The notes below the pieces were generated by a model. The model searched no databases. It was given only the letters and a program-made list of their open reading frames with translations, and was not told where the DNA came from. A DNA stretch of 64,000 bases, taken from assembly GCF_001659785.1 (NCBI RefSeq), contig NZ_CP015961.1, positions 2,108,001-2,172,000 of the forward strand, written 5' to 3'. The position numbers were made by a program, and so were the translations under genes. Below are positions 51,027-60,112 of this stretch, piece after piece. Numbering within the stretch: position 1 is the first letter of the stretch; every line of letters starts with the position of its first letter. This DNA comes from Dietzia timorensis (lineage in GTDB: Bacteria; Actinomycetota; Actinomycetes; Mycobacteriales; Mycobacteriaceae).

Positions 51027-51680
51027 TTAACTCTGGAGGGACTGTGCGGGTACTTCGAGAGCCTCCGCGACGCGGTCGGTGGTGATCGCACCCTCGCGGA
51101 CAATGCGCGGGGTGCCGTGGGTGAGGTCGACGATCGTCGAGGCCGTCCCGATGTCGGCGCCCCCGGATTCGAGGTACACCGCGACAGCCTCACCGAGCTG
51201 GGCCTTGGCTTCCGCGGCGTTCTGCGCCGGCGGCTGGCCGGACACGTTTGCGCTCGACACGGCCAGCGGTCCGGTCTCGCGCAGTAGCTCGATCGCCACC
51301 GGGTGCAGCGGCATCCGCAGCATTACGGTGCCCGCTGTGTGGCCGAGGTTCCAGGTGAGCGAGGGTGCCTGCGGCACGACGATCGACAGCCCGCCCGGCC
51401 AGAATGCGCGGATGAGCGTGCGCGCCTCCGCGCTCACGGAAGGCACGAGCCCGTCGATCGTGTCCCACGAGCCGACGAGCACGGGGACCGGCATGTCCGG
51501 GCCGCGGTGTTTCGCGGCGAGGAGCGCGTTGACCGCGTCTGGGTTGAACGGGTCCGCCGCGATCCCGTAGACGGTGTCCGTCGGCAAGACGGCGAGCCGC
51601 CCCGAGCGCAGCGTGTTGGCCGCCTGGGACAGGCCGACCTTTCGTCCGCTCTCCTCGCTGCAGTCATAGGTCAGACTCAC
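51027..51680 (-). CDS. tsaC: L-threonylcarbamoyladenylate synthase (TsaC/Sua5 family)
   Basis: Makes threonylcarbamoyl-AMP from Thr, bicarbonate and ATP for the t6A modification at A37 of ANN-decoding tRNAs. The 217-residue protein is the short TsaC form: AANTLRSGRLAVLPTDTVYGIAADPF (about 20-45), KHRGPDMPVPVLVGS, and the typical SSANVSGQPPAQNAAE (about 142-157) with GTASTIVDLTHGTPRIVREGAI near the end. It overlaps the prmC stop by 4 nt (start 51680, prmC ends 51677), so translation is coupled. Confidence 0.94.
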   Translation of the reverse strand: MSLTYDCSEESGRKVGLSQAANTLRSGRLAVLPTDTVYGIAADPFNPDAVNALLAAKHRGPDMPVPVLVGSWDTIDGLVPSVSAEARTLIRAFWPGGLSIVVPQAPSLTWNLGHTAGTVMLRMPLHPVAIELLRETGPLAVSSANVSGQPPAQNAAEAKAQLGEAVAVYLESGGADIGTASTIVDLTHGTPRIVREGAITTDRVAEALEVPAQSLQS

Positions 51681-52627
51681 CGCCCATGCTCCCTTCGCTG
51701 TTCGTGATTGAGTGGATCAGCGCCGTTCCAGCGCGTGTTCTCGGCGAAATCGCGTACGCGTACCGCCGTGACGAAACGGGGCCGACCGGCCAGGTCTCTA
51801 TGCTGGTTTACCCTACCGAAGCCGCCGTGCCGACCGAGTATCTCGGTCACCGCGGCGCCGTTGGAGTCGTCGTGTTCGCATGCGAAGATCCCACCGTCCG
51901 CCAGTAGCCGCGCGGCCACGGGCACGAGACGTTCGATGACGTCGGTCCCCTCCGGCCCCGCAAACAGCGCGACCCCGGGCTCGTGGTCCGCGACCTCCGC
52001 CGGAAGGTCCGCGCCCGACGGGACGTAGGGCGGGTTGCTGAGCACGGCGCTCGCGCGGCCTGAGAGCTCGGGCAGCAGCGCGTCGTCGGTGGCATCGGCG
52101 GCGCACACGGTGACCGGGGTATCCCCCGCTTCCGCCCGTGTGGCGGCATTCCGACGCAACCACTCCAGGGCTAGCGAATCGGCTTCCACCGCGTACACCT
52201 GCGCGCTCGGCATCGCGTGGGCGACCTCGAGAGCGATGGTCCCGCTACCGGAACACAGGTCTATGACGACGGACGCGGCATCCTGCCCCGCCACCGGCGC
52301 CGGCATGGTTCTCAGCGCCCAGTCGATGAGGAGCTCGGTCTCCGGGCGTGGGATGAACACGCCCGGACCGACGGCCATGTCGAGGCGGCCGCTCACCGCG
52401 GTTCCCAGGATGTATTGCAGCGGCTCGTGGGATTCGGCGCGGTGACGGGCCCACGTGCGCGCCTGCTGCGCGCGCTCGGCGGGGACGTCCGCGAAGGCCA
52501 GGGCGGCACGCGAGGTGCCCAGCGCCTGCGAGAGTATCGTCGCAGCCTCCGCGGCCGCCGATTCGATCCCTCCCTGGGAAAGGCAGGAGGTGAGTTCGGC
52601 GAGAATGCTCGGTGCGTCCGGCGTCAT
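51677..52627 (-). CDS. prmC: Peptide chain release factor N5-glutamine methyltransferase
   Basis: PrmC (HemK) methylates the Gln of the GGQ motif in release factors RF1 and RF2. The 316-residue protein has an N-terminal helical substrate-binding domain and a SAM domain with motif I VIDLCSGSGTIALEVAHAMP (about 119-138) and the catalytic NPPYVPSGAD (about 199-208). It is 33 bp downstream of prfA, its substrate's gene, a well-known arrangement. A Pro-rich insertion is not seen; a C-terminal basic tail (ARRQH-like NHEQRREHGR) is unusual but harmless. Confidence 0.95.
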   Translation of the reverse strand: MTPDAPSILAELTSCLSQGGIESAAAEAATILSQALGTSRAALAFADVPAERAQQARTWARHRAESHEPLQYILGTAVSGRLDMAVGPGVFIPRPETELLIDWALRTMPAPVAGQDAASVVIDLCSGSGTIALEVAHAMPSAQVYAVEADSLALEWLRRNAATRAEAGDTPVTVCAADATDDALLPELSGRASAVLSNPPYVPSGADLPAEVADHEPGVALFAGPEGTDVIERLVPVAARLLADGGIFACEHDDSNGAAVTEILGRHGGFGRVNQHRDLAGRPRFVTAVRVRDFAENTRWNGADPLNHEQRREHGR

Positions 52628-52660
52628 ACGTGTTGGTCCTGCGCTGAGGAACGAGGTGGC

Positions 52661-53737
52661 TTAGGCCTCTTGCATGCGCTCGGCGCGCTCGGATTCCCGC
52701 AGGGCGTCGACAAGGGCGCCCATCTCGCCGGCGAGAACCTGGTCGAGGTTGTTCGCCTTGTACCCGATGCGATGGTCGGCGATGCGGTTCTCGGGGAAGT
52801 TGTACGTGCGAATGCGCTCGGAGCGGTCCACGGTGCGGATCTGCGCGGCGCGCTCGTCCGCGGCCTCTGCAGCGGCGGCCTCCTCTTGCTGCTGCTGTAG
52901 GCGCGCGGCGAGCACCTCCATCGCGCGGGCCTTGTTCTGCAGCTGCGAGCGCTCGTTCTGACAGGTGACGACGATGCCGGTCGGTAGGTGGGTGAGGCGC
53001 ACGGCCGAGTCGGTCGTGTTGACGCCCTGCCCACCCTTGCCGGAGGAACGGTAGACGTCGACGCGCAGGTCCGCGTCGTTGATCTCGATCTCCTCCGGCG
53101 CCTCGGCCTCCGGGAAAACCATGACCCCGGCGGCAGAGGTATGGATGCGACCCTGCGATTCGGTGACGGGCACACGCTGGACGCGGTGCACGCCACCCTC
53201 GAACTTGAGGTGCGCCCACACGCCGTCGCGCGAGGGCTCGCGCGCCTTGATGGAGAAGGTCGCGTCCTTGTAGCCGCCCATGTCGGACTCGGTGATGCCG
53301 AGCGTCTCGACCTTCCAGCCCTCCTTCTCGGCGTACTTGAGGTACATCCGAGCAAGGTCGGAGGCGAAAAGCGCGGACTCCTCGCCGCCGGCGCCCGGCT
53401 TGATCTCGAGCAGGATGTCGTCACCGTCGTGCGGGTCGCGCGGGGCGAGCAGGTCTGCGAGCTGCTCCTTGAGCTCGGCGACCTGCTCGCGCAGGCGCTC
53501 GGCCTCGTCCGCGAACGACTTGTCCTCGTGTGCGAGCTCCTCGGCGGCGGACAAATCGTCCTCGGCCGAGGTGAGCTCGTTGTGCACACCGACGACTGGG
53601 CCCAGCTCGGCGAAACGCTTGCCGACGCGACGGGCCTCGGCGGCGTTCTCATGGAGCGCGGGATCCGAGAGTTGCATCTCGAGGCCCTGGTACTCGGCGA
53701 GAACGTCGTCGATCGCTGAGGGTGACTTGCTGCTCAC
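52661..53737 (-). CDS. prfA: Peptide chain release factor 1
   Basis: RF1 ends translation at UAA and UAG. The 358-residue protein has the helical domain 1, the PxT codon-reading tripeptide ([15 protein letters not shown]; Pro-Val-Thr here, Pro-Ala-Thr in E. coli), and the peptidyl-tRNA hydrolysis motif GGQ in [18 protein letters not shown] (about 228-245), whose Gln PrmC methylates. It begins 6 bp after the rho stop and precedes prmC. The rpmE gene that lies between rho and prfA in mycobacteria, as I remember, is not present here. Confidence 0.97.
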   Translation of the reverse strand: MSSKSPSAIDDVLAEYQGLEMQLSDPALHENAAEARRVGKRFAELGPVVGVHNELTSAEDDLSAAEELAHEDKSFADEAERLREQVAELKEQLADLLAPRDPHDGDDILLEIKPGAGGEESALFASDLARMYLKYAEKEGWKVETLGITESDMGGYKDATFSIKAREPSRDGVWAHLKFEGGVHRVQRVPVTESQGRIHTSAAGVMVFPEAEAPEEIEINDADLRVDVYRSSGKGGQGVNTTDSAVRLTHLPTGIVVTCQNERSQLQNKARAMEVLAARLQQQQEEAAAAEAADERAAQIRTVDRSERIRTYNFPENRIADHRIGYKANNLDQVLAGEMGALVDALRESERAERMQEA

Positions 53738-53743
53738 GTGTTC

Positions 53744-55732
53744 TTACTCCTCGTCCTGCGGCAGCGTCGGCGTGGTTTTCGACACCTGGAGCAGGAACTC
53801 GTAGTTGTTCTGAGTCTTGCGGAGCTGGCTCATGAGCAGATCGATGGCCTGCTGAGAGTCGAGCCCTGAGAGCACGCGACGCAGCTTGTGCATGATCTGC
53901 GCCTCTTCGTTGCTCATGAGCAATTCTTCCTTACGGGTGCCCGAGGGCCCGACATCGACCGCCGGGAACACGCGGCGCTCGGAGATCCGGCGGTCGAGCT
54001 TGAGCTCGGCATTGCCGGTGCCCTTGAACTCCTCGAAGATCACGGTGTCGCCCGCGGAACCGGTCTCCACCATCGCCGTGGCTATGATCGTGAGAGAGCC
54101 GCCGAACTCGATATTGCGGGCCGCACCGAGGAACCGCTTCGGCGGGTACAACGCGGTCGAGTCCACACCGCCGGAAAGGATGCGACCGGACGCCGGCGAG
54201 GAGTTGTTGTACGCGCGGCCGAGTCTGGTGATGGAGTCGAGCAGCACGACGACGTCCTGCCCTGCCTCCACCAGGCGCTTCGCCCGTTCGATGGCGAGCT
54301 CGGCCACCTGGGTGTGGTCTGACGGCGGACGATCGAACGTCGAGGCGATTACCTCGCCCTCGACCGAACGCTGCATATCCGTGACTTCCTCGGGGCGCTC
54401 GTCGACGAGCACGACCATGAGGTGGCATTCGGGGTTGTTGTGCGCGATCGCGTTCGCGATGTTCTGCAAGATCGTCGTCTTACCGGCCTTGGGCGGCGAC
54501 ACGATCAGCGCACGCTGGCCCTTGCCGATCGGCATGACCAGGTCGATCACACGCGTGGAGAGCTTCGTCTTCTCGGTCTCCAGGCGTAGGCGCTGGTTCG
54601 GGTAGAGCGGGGTGAGCTTGCCGAAGTCCGGGCGCGCCTTGGCTTCCTCGACCGTGCCGCCGTTGATGGAGTCGACGCGCACCAGCGGGTTGAACTTCTG
54701 GCGCTGATTGTTCTCCCCCTCGCGCGGCATGCGCACGGCACCGACGACCGCGTCACCGCGGCGCAGCCCGTTCTTGCGGACCATATTGATGGAGACGTAG
54801 ACGTCGTTCTGCCCCGCCAGGTAGCCCGAGGTGCGCACGAACGCGTAATTATCGAGCACATCGAGAATGCCCGCGACGGGCTGCAGCACATCGCCTTCGC
54901 GAATCTCGCCCGAGTCGCCGTCGTTCCGATTGCGTCCGCGATCGCGGCGACGACGTCCACGGCGGCCACGACCGCCCTCGTCGTCCCGGTTATCGCGATT
55001 GTTGCCGCGGTTGTTGTTACCGCCGCCGTTGTTGTTGCCGCCGCCGTTGTTGTCGTCGGAATCGTTGCCGCGGTTGTTGTTACCGCCGCCGTTGTTATTT
55101 CCACCGCCGTTGTTGCGGTCGTTATTGTTGCGGTTCCGGTTGCGATTGCGGTTGCGGTTGCGGTTGTTGCCACGCCCCTGCTGATCGTCGCCGTCGTTGT
55201 GGCCGCCGTCGTGGTTTCCGCCGCCGTTGTCGCGATTGTTGTTGTCACGATTGTTGCGGTCGCCGCCGTCGTTGTGGCCGCCGCCGCCATTGTCGCGGTC
55301 GCCGCGATCCTTGCGGTTGCCGCGGCTCTTGTCGCGATCGCCGCCCTTGTCGCCGCTGCGGTCCTCGTCGTCGCGCTGCGTCGTGCCGTCCTGCGCCTTC
55401 GCGCTTCCCTGCTCCGCGCCTATGACAGCGGAGTCCAGCGTTTGCTGGTCGGGCGCACCTGCACCGCGCGAAACCCTGCGCGAGCGGCGGCCGCTTTCGG
55501 CGCCGTCCTGCGAATCGGCACGTCCGCCGTCATCGGAAGGGTTGTTCTTTGCGGCGGGAGCCGACGACGTCGGCGGGCCGGAGTTCCCGCGTGCCGAGTT
55601 GATCAAGGCGACGAGCTCGCCCTTGCGCTTACCCGAGAGGCTCTTGAGGCCGAGCTGCTGCGCGAGGGCCTTGAGCTCGGGAAGGCGCAAGGTGCTGATA
55701 TCGGTTGATTTAGAGGTTTCCGCTGAAGTCAC
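53744..55732 (-). CDS. rho: Transcription termination factor Rho with Asn/Gly/Arg-rich insertion
   Basis: A hexameric RNA-DNA helicase that ends transcription. The N-terminal SAP-like Rho_N helices (LRLPELKALAQQLGLKSL, about 12-30) are followed by a disordered insertion of about 230 residues (about 45-275) built from N, G, R and D: runs such as GGGNNNRGN and (NR)5. Then come the cold-shock RNA-binding domain (EGDVLQPVAGILDVL, about 280-355), P-loop SPPKAGKT (about 411-418), Walker B VVVLLDSITRLGRAYN, Q-loop and R-loop (DTVIFEEFKGTGNAEL). The start GTG 55732 follows AAAGGA by 5 nt; the open upstream frame shows no Rho sequence. It precedes prfA by 6 bp. Confidence 0.95.
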   Translation of the reverse strand: MTSAETSKSTDISTLRLPELKALAQQLGLKSLSGKRKGELVALINSARGNSGPPTSSAPAAKNNPSDDGGRADSQDGAESGRRSRRVSRGAGAPDQQTLDSAVIGAEQGSAKAQDGTTQRDDEDRSGDKGGDRDKSRGNRKDRGDRDNGGGGHNDGGDRNNRDNNNRDNGGGNHDGGHNDGDDQQGRGNNRNRNRNRNRNRNNNDRNNGGGNNNGGGNNNRGNDSDDNNGGGNNNGGGNNNRGNNRDNRDDEGGRGRRGRRRRDRGRNRNDGDSGEIREGDVLQPVAGILDVLDNYAFVRTSGYLAGQNDVYVSINMVRKNGLRRGDAVVGAVRMPREGENNQRQKFNPLVRVDSINGGTVEEAKARPDFGKLTPLYPNQRLRLETEKTKLSTRVIDLVMPIGKGQRALIVSPPKAGKTTILQNIANAIAHNNPECHLMVVLVDERPEEVTDMQRSVEGEVIASTFDRPPSDHTQVAELAIERAKRLVEAGQDVVVLLDSITRLGRAYNNSSPASGRILSGGVDSTALYPPKRFLGAARNIEFGGSLTIIATAMVETGSAGDTVIFEEFKGTGNAELKLDRRISERRVFPAVDVGPSGTRKEELLMSNEEAQIMHKLRRVLSGLDSQQAIDLLMSQLRKTQNNYEFLLQVSKTTPTLPQDEE
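55001..55115. repeat. 63-bp tandem repeat in rho
   Basis: The 52-bp segment 55001-55052 is nearly repeated at 55064-55115, a 63-bp (21-codon) period. It encodes the N/G-rich units of the Rho insertion. Next to it, about 55116-55165, is a GGTTGC hexanucleotide-type run encoding alternating Asn-Arg. In-frame duplication and slippage probably made this part of the protein and could change its length between strains. Confidence 0.8.
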
Positions 55733-56118
55733 GGAGGTCCTTTCTTTACCGGGAAACGGGAATACCCGCCTGGTGCAGTGGCGATGCCACTCGGTAATCC
55801 GGTCGCTAGAGGACCGATAAGTCTGTGGAGGTGCATACCGACCGATGAACGTACGTAGGACCACACGCCGATAACGGCTGAATCGAACGTAGCTGTGGAA
55901 TCGATTCCCGAACCGCTTCGCTCGCGCACTCTCGGGAACAAGCCACGACCGGAGGAAGCAGACGAACACGGATTTGAAGAATCCGCGTCAGATGTCGATA
56001 TGCGTTCCTTATCGTACGCGAGATCGCGCCATTAGACTATTCCGCCCCCAGAGCGTGTCCACTCACCTACTAATGTAGGTGGGCACACGAAAGTTTCGCG
56101 CACAGGAAGGCGGGCCAG
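55733..56118. other. Divergent regulatory region between rho and an acyl-CoA synthetase gene
   Basis: This 386-bp region holds the long 5' leader of rho (minus strand) and the promoter and palindrome of the acyl-CoA synthetase gene (plus strand). On the minus strand TACGAT (56016-56011) is a -10-like box that would give rho a leader of about 275 nt, long enough for autoregulation of Rho by early termination; this is inference. No other gene was recognised. Confidence 0.45.
56064..56081. promoter_or_regulatory. Palindrome overlapping the promoter of the acyl-CoA synthetase gene
   Basis: CACCTAC-TAAT-GTAGGTG is a perfect 7-bp-arm palindrome (56064-56070 and 56075-56081). It contains TACTAAT, which could be a -10 box, so a bound repressor would block transcription of the gene starting at 56119. 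Candidates are TetR/FadR-like fatty-acid regulators; no regulator gene is adjacent. Confidence 0.5.
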
Positions 56119-57762
56119 GTGAAGCTACGCAGCACGATGATGGCGTCCCCGCTCAACATCGCGCGAATCCTCTCGCACGGGGCCTCCCGCAATCACGCGT
56201 CGGTTGTCACTGAGGTCCACCCCGACGACACCCAGAACAGAGCGACGTTCGCCGAAGTAGGGCACCGCTGCGCTGCCCTCTCCGCCGCGCTGGAAAAGCT
56301 CGGGATCGGCGAGGGGGACGCCGTCGGGATGATGTTGTCCAACCGTTTCGAATCGTTCGAGCTGATGCTCGCCGTACCGGCGATGGGCGCGGTGATTCAC
56401 CCCATCAACGTGCAGCTGAGCCAGTCGATGATCCTCGCGACCATCGGGGCTATCGACGAGTCCGTGCTGGTGACGGGCCCGGGCGCACTTGAATATCTCG
56501 CAAGGCACCACAAGCGTTTCCCCGCACTTCGCCACGTGATCCTCATCGGCGGCGACGTAGAGGACGTCGAGCCCGAGGGATGGGAAGGCGTGTCCGTGCA
56601 CTCGTACGAGCAACTTCTCGACGGGATGCCTTCGCACCGCGAGTGGCCCGATATCGACGAAAATGCCCCGGCGGTCGTATGCCACACGTCCGGCACGACC
56701 GGGATGCCGAAGTCCGTGGTCTACTCGCATCGTGCGATCTACCTCCACGCGATGAGCATGGGCGCGGCAGATGGGATGGCGATCACGGCGCGGGACACGG
56801 TGTTGTCGATGGTGCCGTTGTTCCATGTGATGGGTTGGGGAATCCCTTACGCGACGATGATGTTCGGCAACGACCTTGTCCTGGCGCGATCGACCTCAGC
56901 AGAGACCGGTTCGCAGACGGCTGCGCTTGAACGTGGCGTCTCGGCGACCCAGCCCACGGTCATCGCCTGTACCCCGGTGCACTTCGCGGCTTTCCTTCGT
57001 GCGATCGACGAGCACAGGGACTTCCTCGACAACCTCGACCGCGTGATCCTTGGAGGCTCCTCGGTGCCCACTGCACTCTCCGACAAGATCTCCGCGGATT
57101 ACGACTTCCACCTCATCCATGCGTGGGGCATGACCGAGACCGGCCCCCTGGGTACCGCCTCGAACACGCTTCACGGCGGGCATCCGATGTCCCAGGGCCG
57201 CTTCAACGCGCAGATGTTCGCGCGCGTCATCGATCTCAGCGGTACCCCGCTGCGCGGTCAAACCGGGTTCGGCGAGCTCGAGGTTGCGGGGCCCTATGTG
57301 ACAGGCAGCTATTTCAATGCCGACCCGGAGCAGGACAAAAGCTTCGACGACGGCTGGTTTCGTACCGGGGACATCGCCCACGTCACCGACGACGGCTATC
57401 TCACCATCATCGATCGCCTGGCCGACGCGATCTTGTCCGGCGGCGAATGGATCTCCTCTGTCGAGCTCGAGAATGCGGTGATGGAGCTGCCCGAGGTTGC
57501 CGAGGCGGCCTGCATCGGGGTGCCGGACTCCTATTGGGGACAGCGCCCTTTGTGCGTGGTGACGATGCATCCGTGGGCAGATCCTGCCACCGCGGAAGGA
57601 CTGTACGCCGAGCTCACATCGGTGCCGGAATGGAAACGGCCCGACCATTGGGCATTTCTCGCCGAAATCCCACGAACCAGCGTCGGGAAATTCGACAAGC
57701 GGACTCTGCGACGATGGTATGCGCAGGGACGCTTCGAGGTCAGCTCGACCAGCCGGAGCTAG
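56119..57762 (+). CDS. Medium/long-chain acyl-CoA synthetase (AMP-binding)
   Basis: Activates a carboxylic acid to its CoA thioester through an acyl-adenylate. The 547-residue ANL-superfamily protein has the P-loop CHTSGTTGMPKSVVYSHR (about 192-209), the adenine-contact HAWGMTETGPLG (about 333-344), GWFRTGDIA with the invariant Asp, TIIDRLADAILSGGEWIS (hinge), and the catalytic Lys of PRTSVGKFDKR (about 523-533). GTG 56119 follows AGGAAGG by 8 nt; ATGs at 56137 and 56140 are alternatives. Probably FadD-like on medium or long fatty acids, but the substrate is not determined by sequence. A palindrome overlaps its promoter. It converges with thrB. Confidence 0.88.
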   Translation: MKLRSTMMASPLNIARILSHGASRNHASVVTEVHPDDTQNRATFAEVGHRCAALSAALEKLGIGEGDAVGMMLSNRFESFELMLAVPAMGAVIHPINVQLSQSMILATIGAIDESVLVTGPGALEYLARHHKRFPALRHVILIGGDVEDVEPEGWEGVSVHSYEQLLDGMPSHREWPDIDENAPAVVCHTSGTTGMPKSVVYSHRAIYLHAMSMGAADGMAITARDTVLSMVPLFHVMGWGIPYATMMFGNDLVLARSTSAETGSQTAALERGVSATQPTVIACTPVHFAAFLRAIDEHRDFLDNLDRVILGGSSVPTALSDKISADYDFHLIHAWGMTETGPLGTASNTLHGGHPMSQGRFNAQMFARVIDLSGTPLRGQTGFGELEVAGPYVTGSYFNADPEQDKSFDDGWFRTGDIAHVTDDGYLTIIDRLADAILSGGEWISSVELENAVMELPEVAEAACIGVPDSYWGQRPLCVVTMHPWADPATAEGLYAELTSVPEWKRPDHWAFLAEIPRTSVGKFDKRTLRRWYAQGRFEVSSTSRS

Positions 57763-57783
57763 CCTCGCCGGCAGATCGACGCC

Positions 57784-58737
57784 CTACTTTGCCCGCGCGC
57801 CCTCGGCGACCGGCAGGTCAAGCAGTTTCCAGCCGCGCGACTCGGCGTCCGAGCGAAGCGTAGCGGTGAGATCGCCGGTGTGTAGGCACAAAGTGGTGGG
57901 CCCCGCACCCGATACCGCAGCGGCGAAACCGCGACCACGCAGCAACGCAATCAGCTCGGTGGTCTGTTCCAGCGCCGGGGCACGGTAACCCTGGTGGAGG
58001 CGATCCTCGGTAGCGGCGAGAAGAAACTCGGGCCGGCTCAAAGCGACGGTGAGCAGCGCCGCGCGGCTCGCGTTGAAGGCCGCATCCGCGTGCGGCACCT
58101 TTGCCGGCAGCAGCCCTCGCGTCTCGGCGGTCGAGGACGAGAATTCCGGGACGAACACAGTAGTCCGCAGCTCTTCAGAGGTCGGCACTCGCACCGCGCG
58201 GTACCGCGGCGAATGCCCCGACTCGGCCTCGGTCCACGCTACAACTGCGCCGCCCAGCACCGCGGCGGCGGCATTATCCGGGTGGCCTTCGAATTCGCTG
58301 GAAAGCTGGACCAGCCGTTCGTCGTCGAGTGCGTTATCCGCCAGTGCGTTGGCCGCGACGAGTCCGCCCACAGCGGCTGACGCCGAGCTTCCGAGACCGC
58401 GAGAGTGCGGGATGGAATTCTCGCATTCGATCTCAAGCCCTCGCGCGCCGATGCCCGCTGCCCTGAGTCCGCCTTCGAGTGCCTTGTAGACCAGGTGCGA
58501 GGAATCGAGCGGGACCGTCGACTCCCCCTCTCCCGAGACGTGCAGAACGAGACCGCCCGAGGTGGTGCGGACGTGAATCGTGTCATACAGCCCGAGAGCC
58601 ATCCCGAGAGTGTCGAACCCGGGGCCAAGGTTCGCCGTCGACGCGGGAACGGACACCGTGACCTCTCGTCCTGCGGGCAACACCTGTCCCCCGGACGCAC
58701 CGAGGACCTCGGGGTAGGCCGCTTCTCCTGCCGGCAT
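57784..58737 (-). CDS. thrB: Homoserine kinase
   Basis: Phosphorylates homoserine to O-phosphohomoserine, the substrate of threonine synthase. A 317-residue GHMP kinase: [21 protein letters not shown] (about 28-48), the ATP loop [17 protein letters not shown] (about 107-123), and the C-terminal [13 protein letters not shown] (about 278-290). ATG 58737 lies 7 nt after AAAAGGAG; the longer upstream frame is not homologous. It follows hom by 67 bp. No thrC is seen in the operon, so threonine synthase must be elsewhere, as in C. glutamicum. Confidence 0.96.
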   Translation of the reverse strand: MPAGEAAYPEVLGASGGQVLPAGREVTVSVPASTANLGPGFDTLGMALGLYDTIHVRTTSGGLVLHVSGEGESTVPLDSSHLVYKALEGGLRAAGIGARGLEIECENSIPHSRGLGSSASAAVGGLVAANALADNALDDERLVQLSSEFEGHPDNAAAAVLGGAVVAWTEAESGHSPRYRAVRVPTSEELRTTVFVPEFSSSTAETRGLLPAKVPHADAAFNASRAALLTVALSRPEFLLAATEDRLHQGYRAPALEQTTELIALLRGRGFAAAVSGAGPTTLCLHTGDLTATLRSDAESRGWKLLDLPVAEGARAK

Positions 58738-58804
58738 CGACACTCCTTTTCTCGCAGGCCCCTTCACCAGGCCGGCCCGAACACTTTGAACGCTCCGAAC
58801 GAGG

Positions 58805-60112
58805 CTACTGGTCTTCACCTTCGAGACGGATGACGCTGACGATCTCGCGCACCGAATCCATCTCACTCAGCGCGGACACGGTCGCCGCGAGGTCGCGCTC
58901 CGCCGCGCGGTGGGTCAACACGACGAGCTCGGCACCCTGTTCGCTTTCGGTCTGGCGGACCTGTGCGATGGAAACCCCGTGGTTCGAGAATTCGGCGGCG
59001 ACCTGGGAGAGCACGCCGGCGCGGTCGTGAACGCTCATCGACACGTGGTACCTGGTGACCACGTCATCGATGGTCGCCACGGGAAGCGCGCGATAGGTCG
59101 ACTCGCCCGGCGCACGCCCGCCCATCACCTTGTTGCGGGCGGCAGCAACGAGGTCACCGAGCACCGCCGAGGCCGTCGGAGCACCGCCGGCGCCCTGGCC
59201 GTAGAACATCAGCCGCCCGGCGGCCTCGGCCTCCACGACCACGGCGTTGTAGGCACCGTCGACGGAGGCGAGTGGGTGGCCGAGCGGGATCAGCGCCGGG
59301 TACACGCGCGCAGACACCGCTTCGGTGCCATCGGATCGACGCACCTTCTCACACAGCGCGAGCAACTTGATGGTGCATTCCATGTGGCGCGCCGATTCGA
59401 ATTGCGCAGGGGTGATCGCCGATATGCCCTCGCGGTAGACGTCCTTCGCCGTCACACGCGAATGGAAGGCGATCGAGGCGAGGATGGCGGCCTTCGCGGC
59501 GGCATCGTAGCCCTCGACGTCTGCCGTCGGATCGGCTTCGGCGTAGCCGAGGCGCGAGGCCTCCGCGAGGGTCTCGGAGTAGGCGGCCCCCGTCGAATCC
59601 ATCTCCGACAGGATGAAGTTGGTGGTGCCGTTGACGATGCCGACGACCCGTTCGACCTGGTCCCCCGCCATCGAGCGACGAAGGGGCCCGAGCACCGGGA
59701 TTGCTCCGGCGACCGCGGCTTCGAAGTACAGATCCGACTCGGTCGAATCCGCAGCCTCTGCCAGCTCGTCGGTGTATTCGGCCAACAGCGCCTTGTTCGC
59801 GGTGACGACTGCTTTCCCCGCGTTCAGAGCGCCGATGAGCAGCGGCTTCGCGATATCGATTCCGCCCATGACCTCGACGACCACGTCGACGTCCTCGCGC
59901 AGGGTGAGGCTCACCGGGTCATCGGTGAGAAGGGACGAATCGACGCCGCGATCCTTGCTGGTGTCGCGCACCGCGATTCCGCGGAGTTCCAATGGCGCGC
60001 CAATTCGTGCCGCCAGCTCGTCGCCGTTGGTCTCCATGTAACGGAGGACTTCCGTGCCCACCGTGCCCATACCGACCAGGGCCACACCGACAGGACGCTT
60101 GGCATCACTCAT
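58805..60112 (-). CDS. hom: Homoserine dehydrogenase
   Basis: Reduces aspartate semialdehyde to homoserine, the branch point to Thr and Met. The 435-residue protein has the Rossmann motif [15 protein letters not shown] (about 9-23), the substrate region [27 protein letters not shown] (about 198-224), and a C-terminal ACT domain ([30 protein letters not shown], about 352-382), through which threonine inhibits the corynebacterial enzyme. Its ATG overlaps the lysA stop as ATGA, so the two are translationally coupled. Confidence 0.96.
   Translation of the reverse strand: MSDAKRPVGVALVGMGTVGTEVLRYMETNGDELAARIGAPLELRGIAVRDTSKDRGVDSSLLTDDPVSLTLREDVDVVVEVMGGIDIAKPLLIGALNAGKAVVTANKALLAEYTDELAEAADSTESDLYFEAAVAGAIPVLGPLRRSMAGDQVERVVGIVNGTTNFILSEMDSTGAAYSETLAEASRLGYAEADPTADVEGYDAAAKAAILASIAFHSRVTAKDVYREGISAITPAQFESARHMECTIKLLALCEKVRRSDGTEAVSARVYPALIPLGHPLASVDGAYNAVVVEAEAAGRLMFYGQGAGGAPTASAVLGDLVAAARNKVMGGRAPGESTYRALPVATIDDVVTRYHVSMSVHDRAGVLSQVAAEFSNHGVSIAQVRQTESEQGAELVVLTHRAAERDLAATVSALSEMDSVREIVSVIRLEGEDQ

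Noticed and set aside
54900-55330. Repeats as a CRISPR array
   Set aside because: Units are in-frame, imperfect and lie inside the rho coding sequence; no spacers or cas genes.
55733-55969. 79-residue N-terminal extension of Rho
   Set aside because: GTG 55732 has a good Shine-Dalgarno sequence and begins where Rho similarity begins; the extension (many Arg, Phe, Tyr) looks noncoding.
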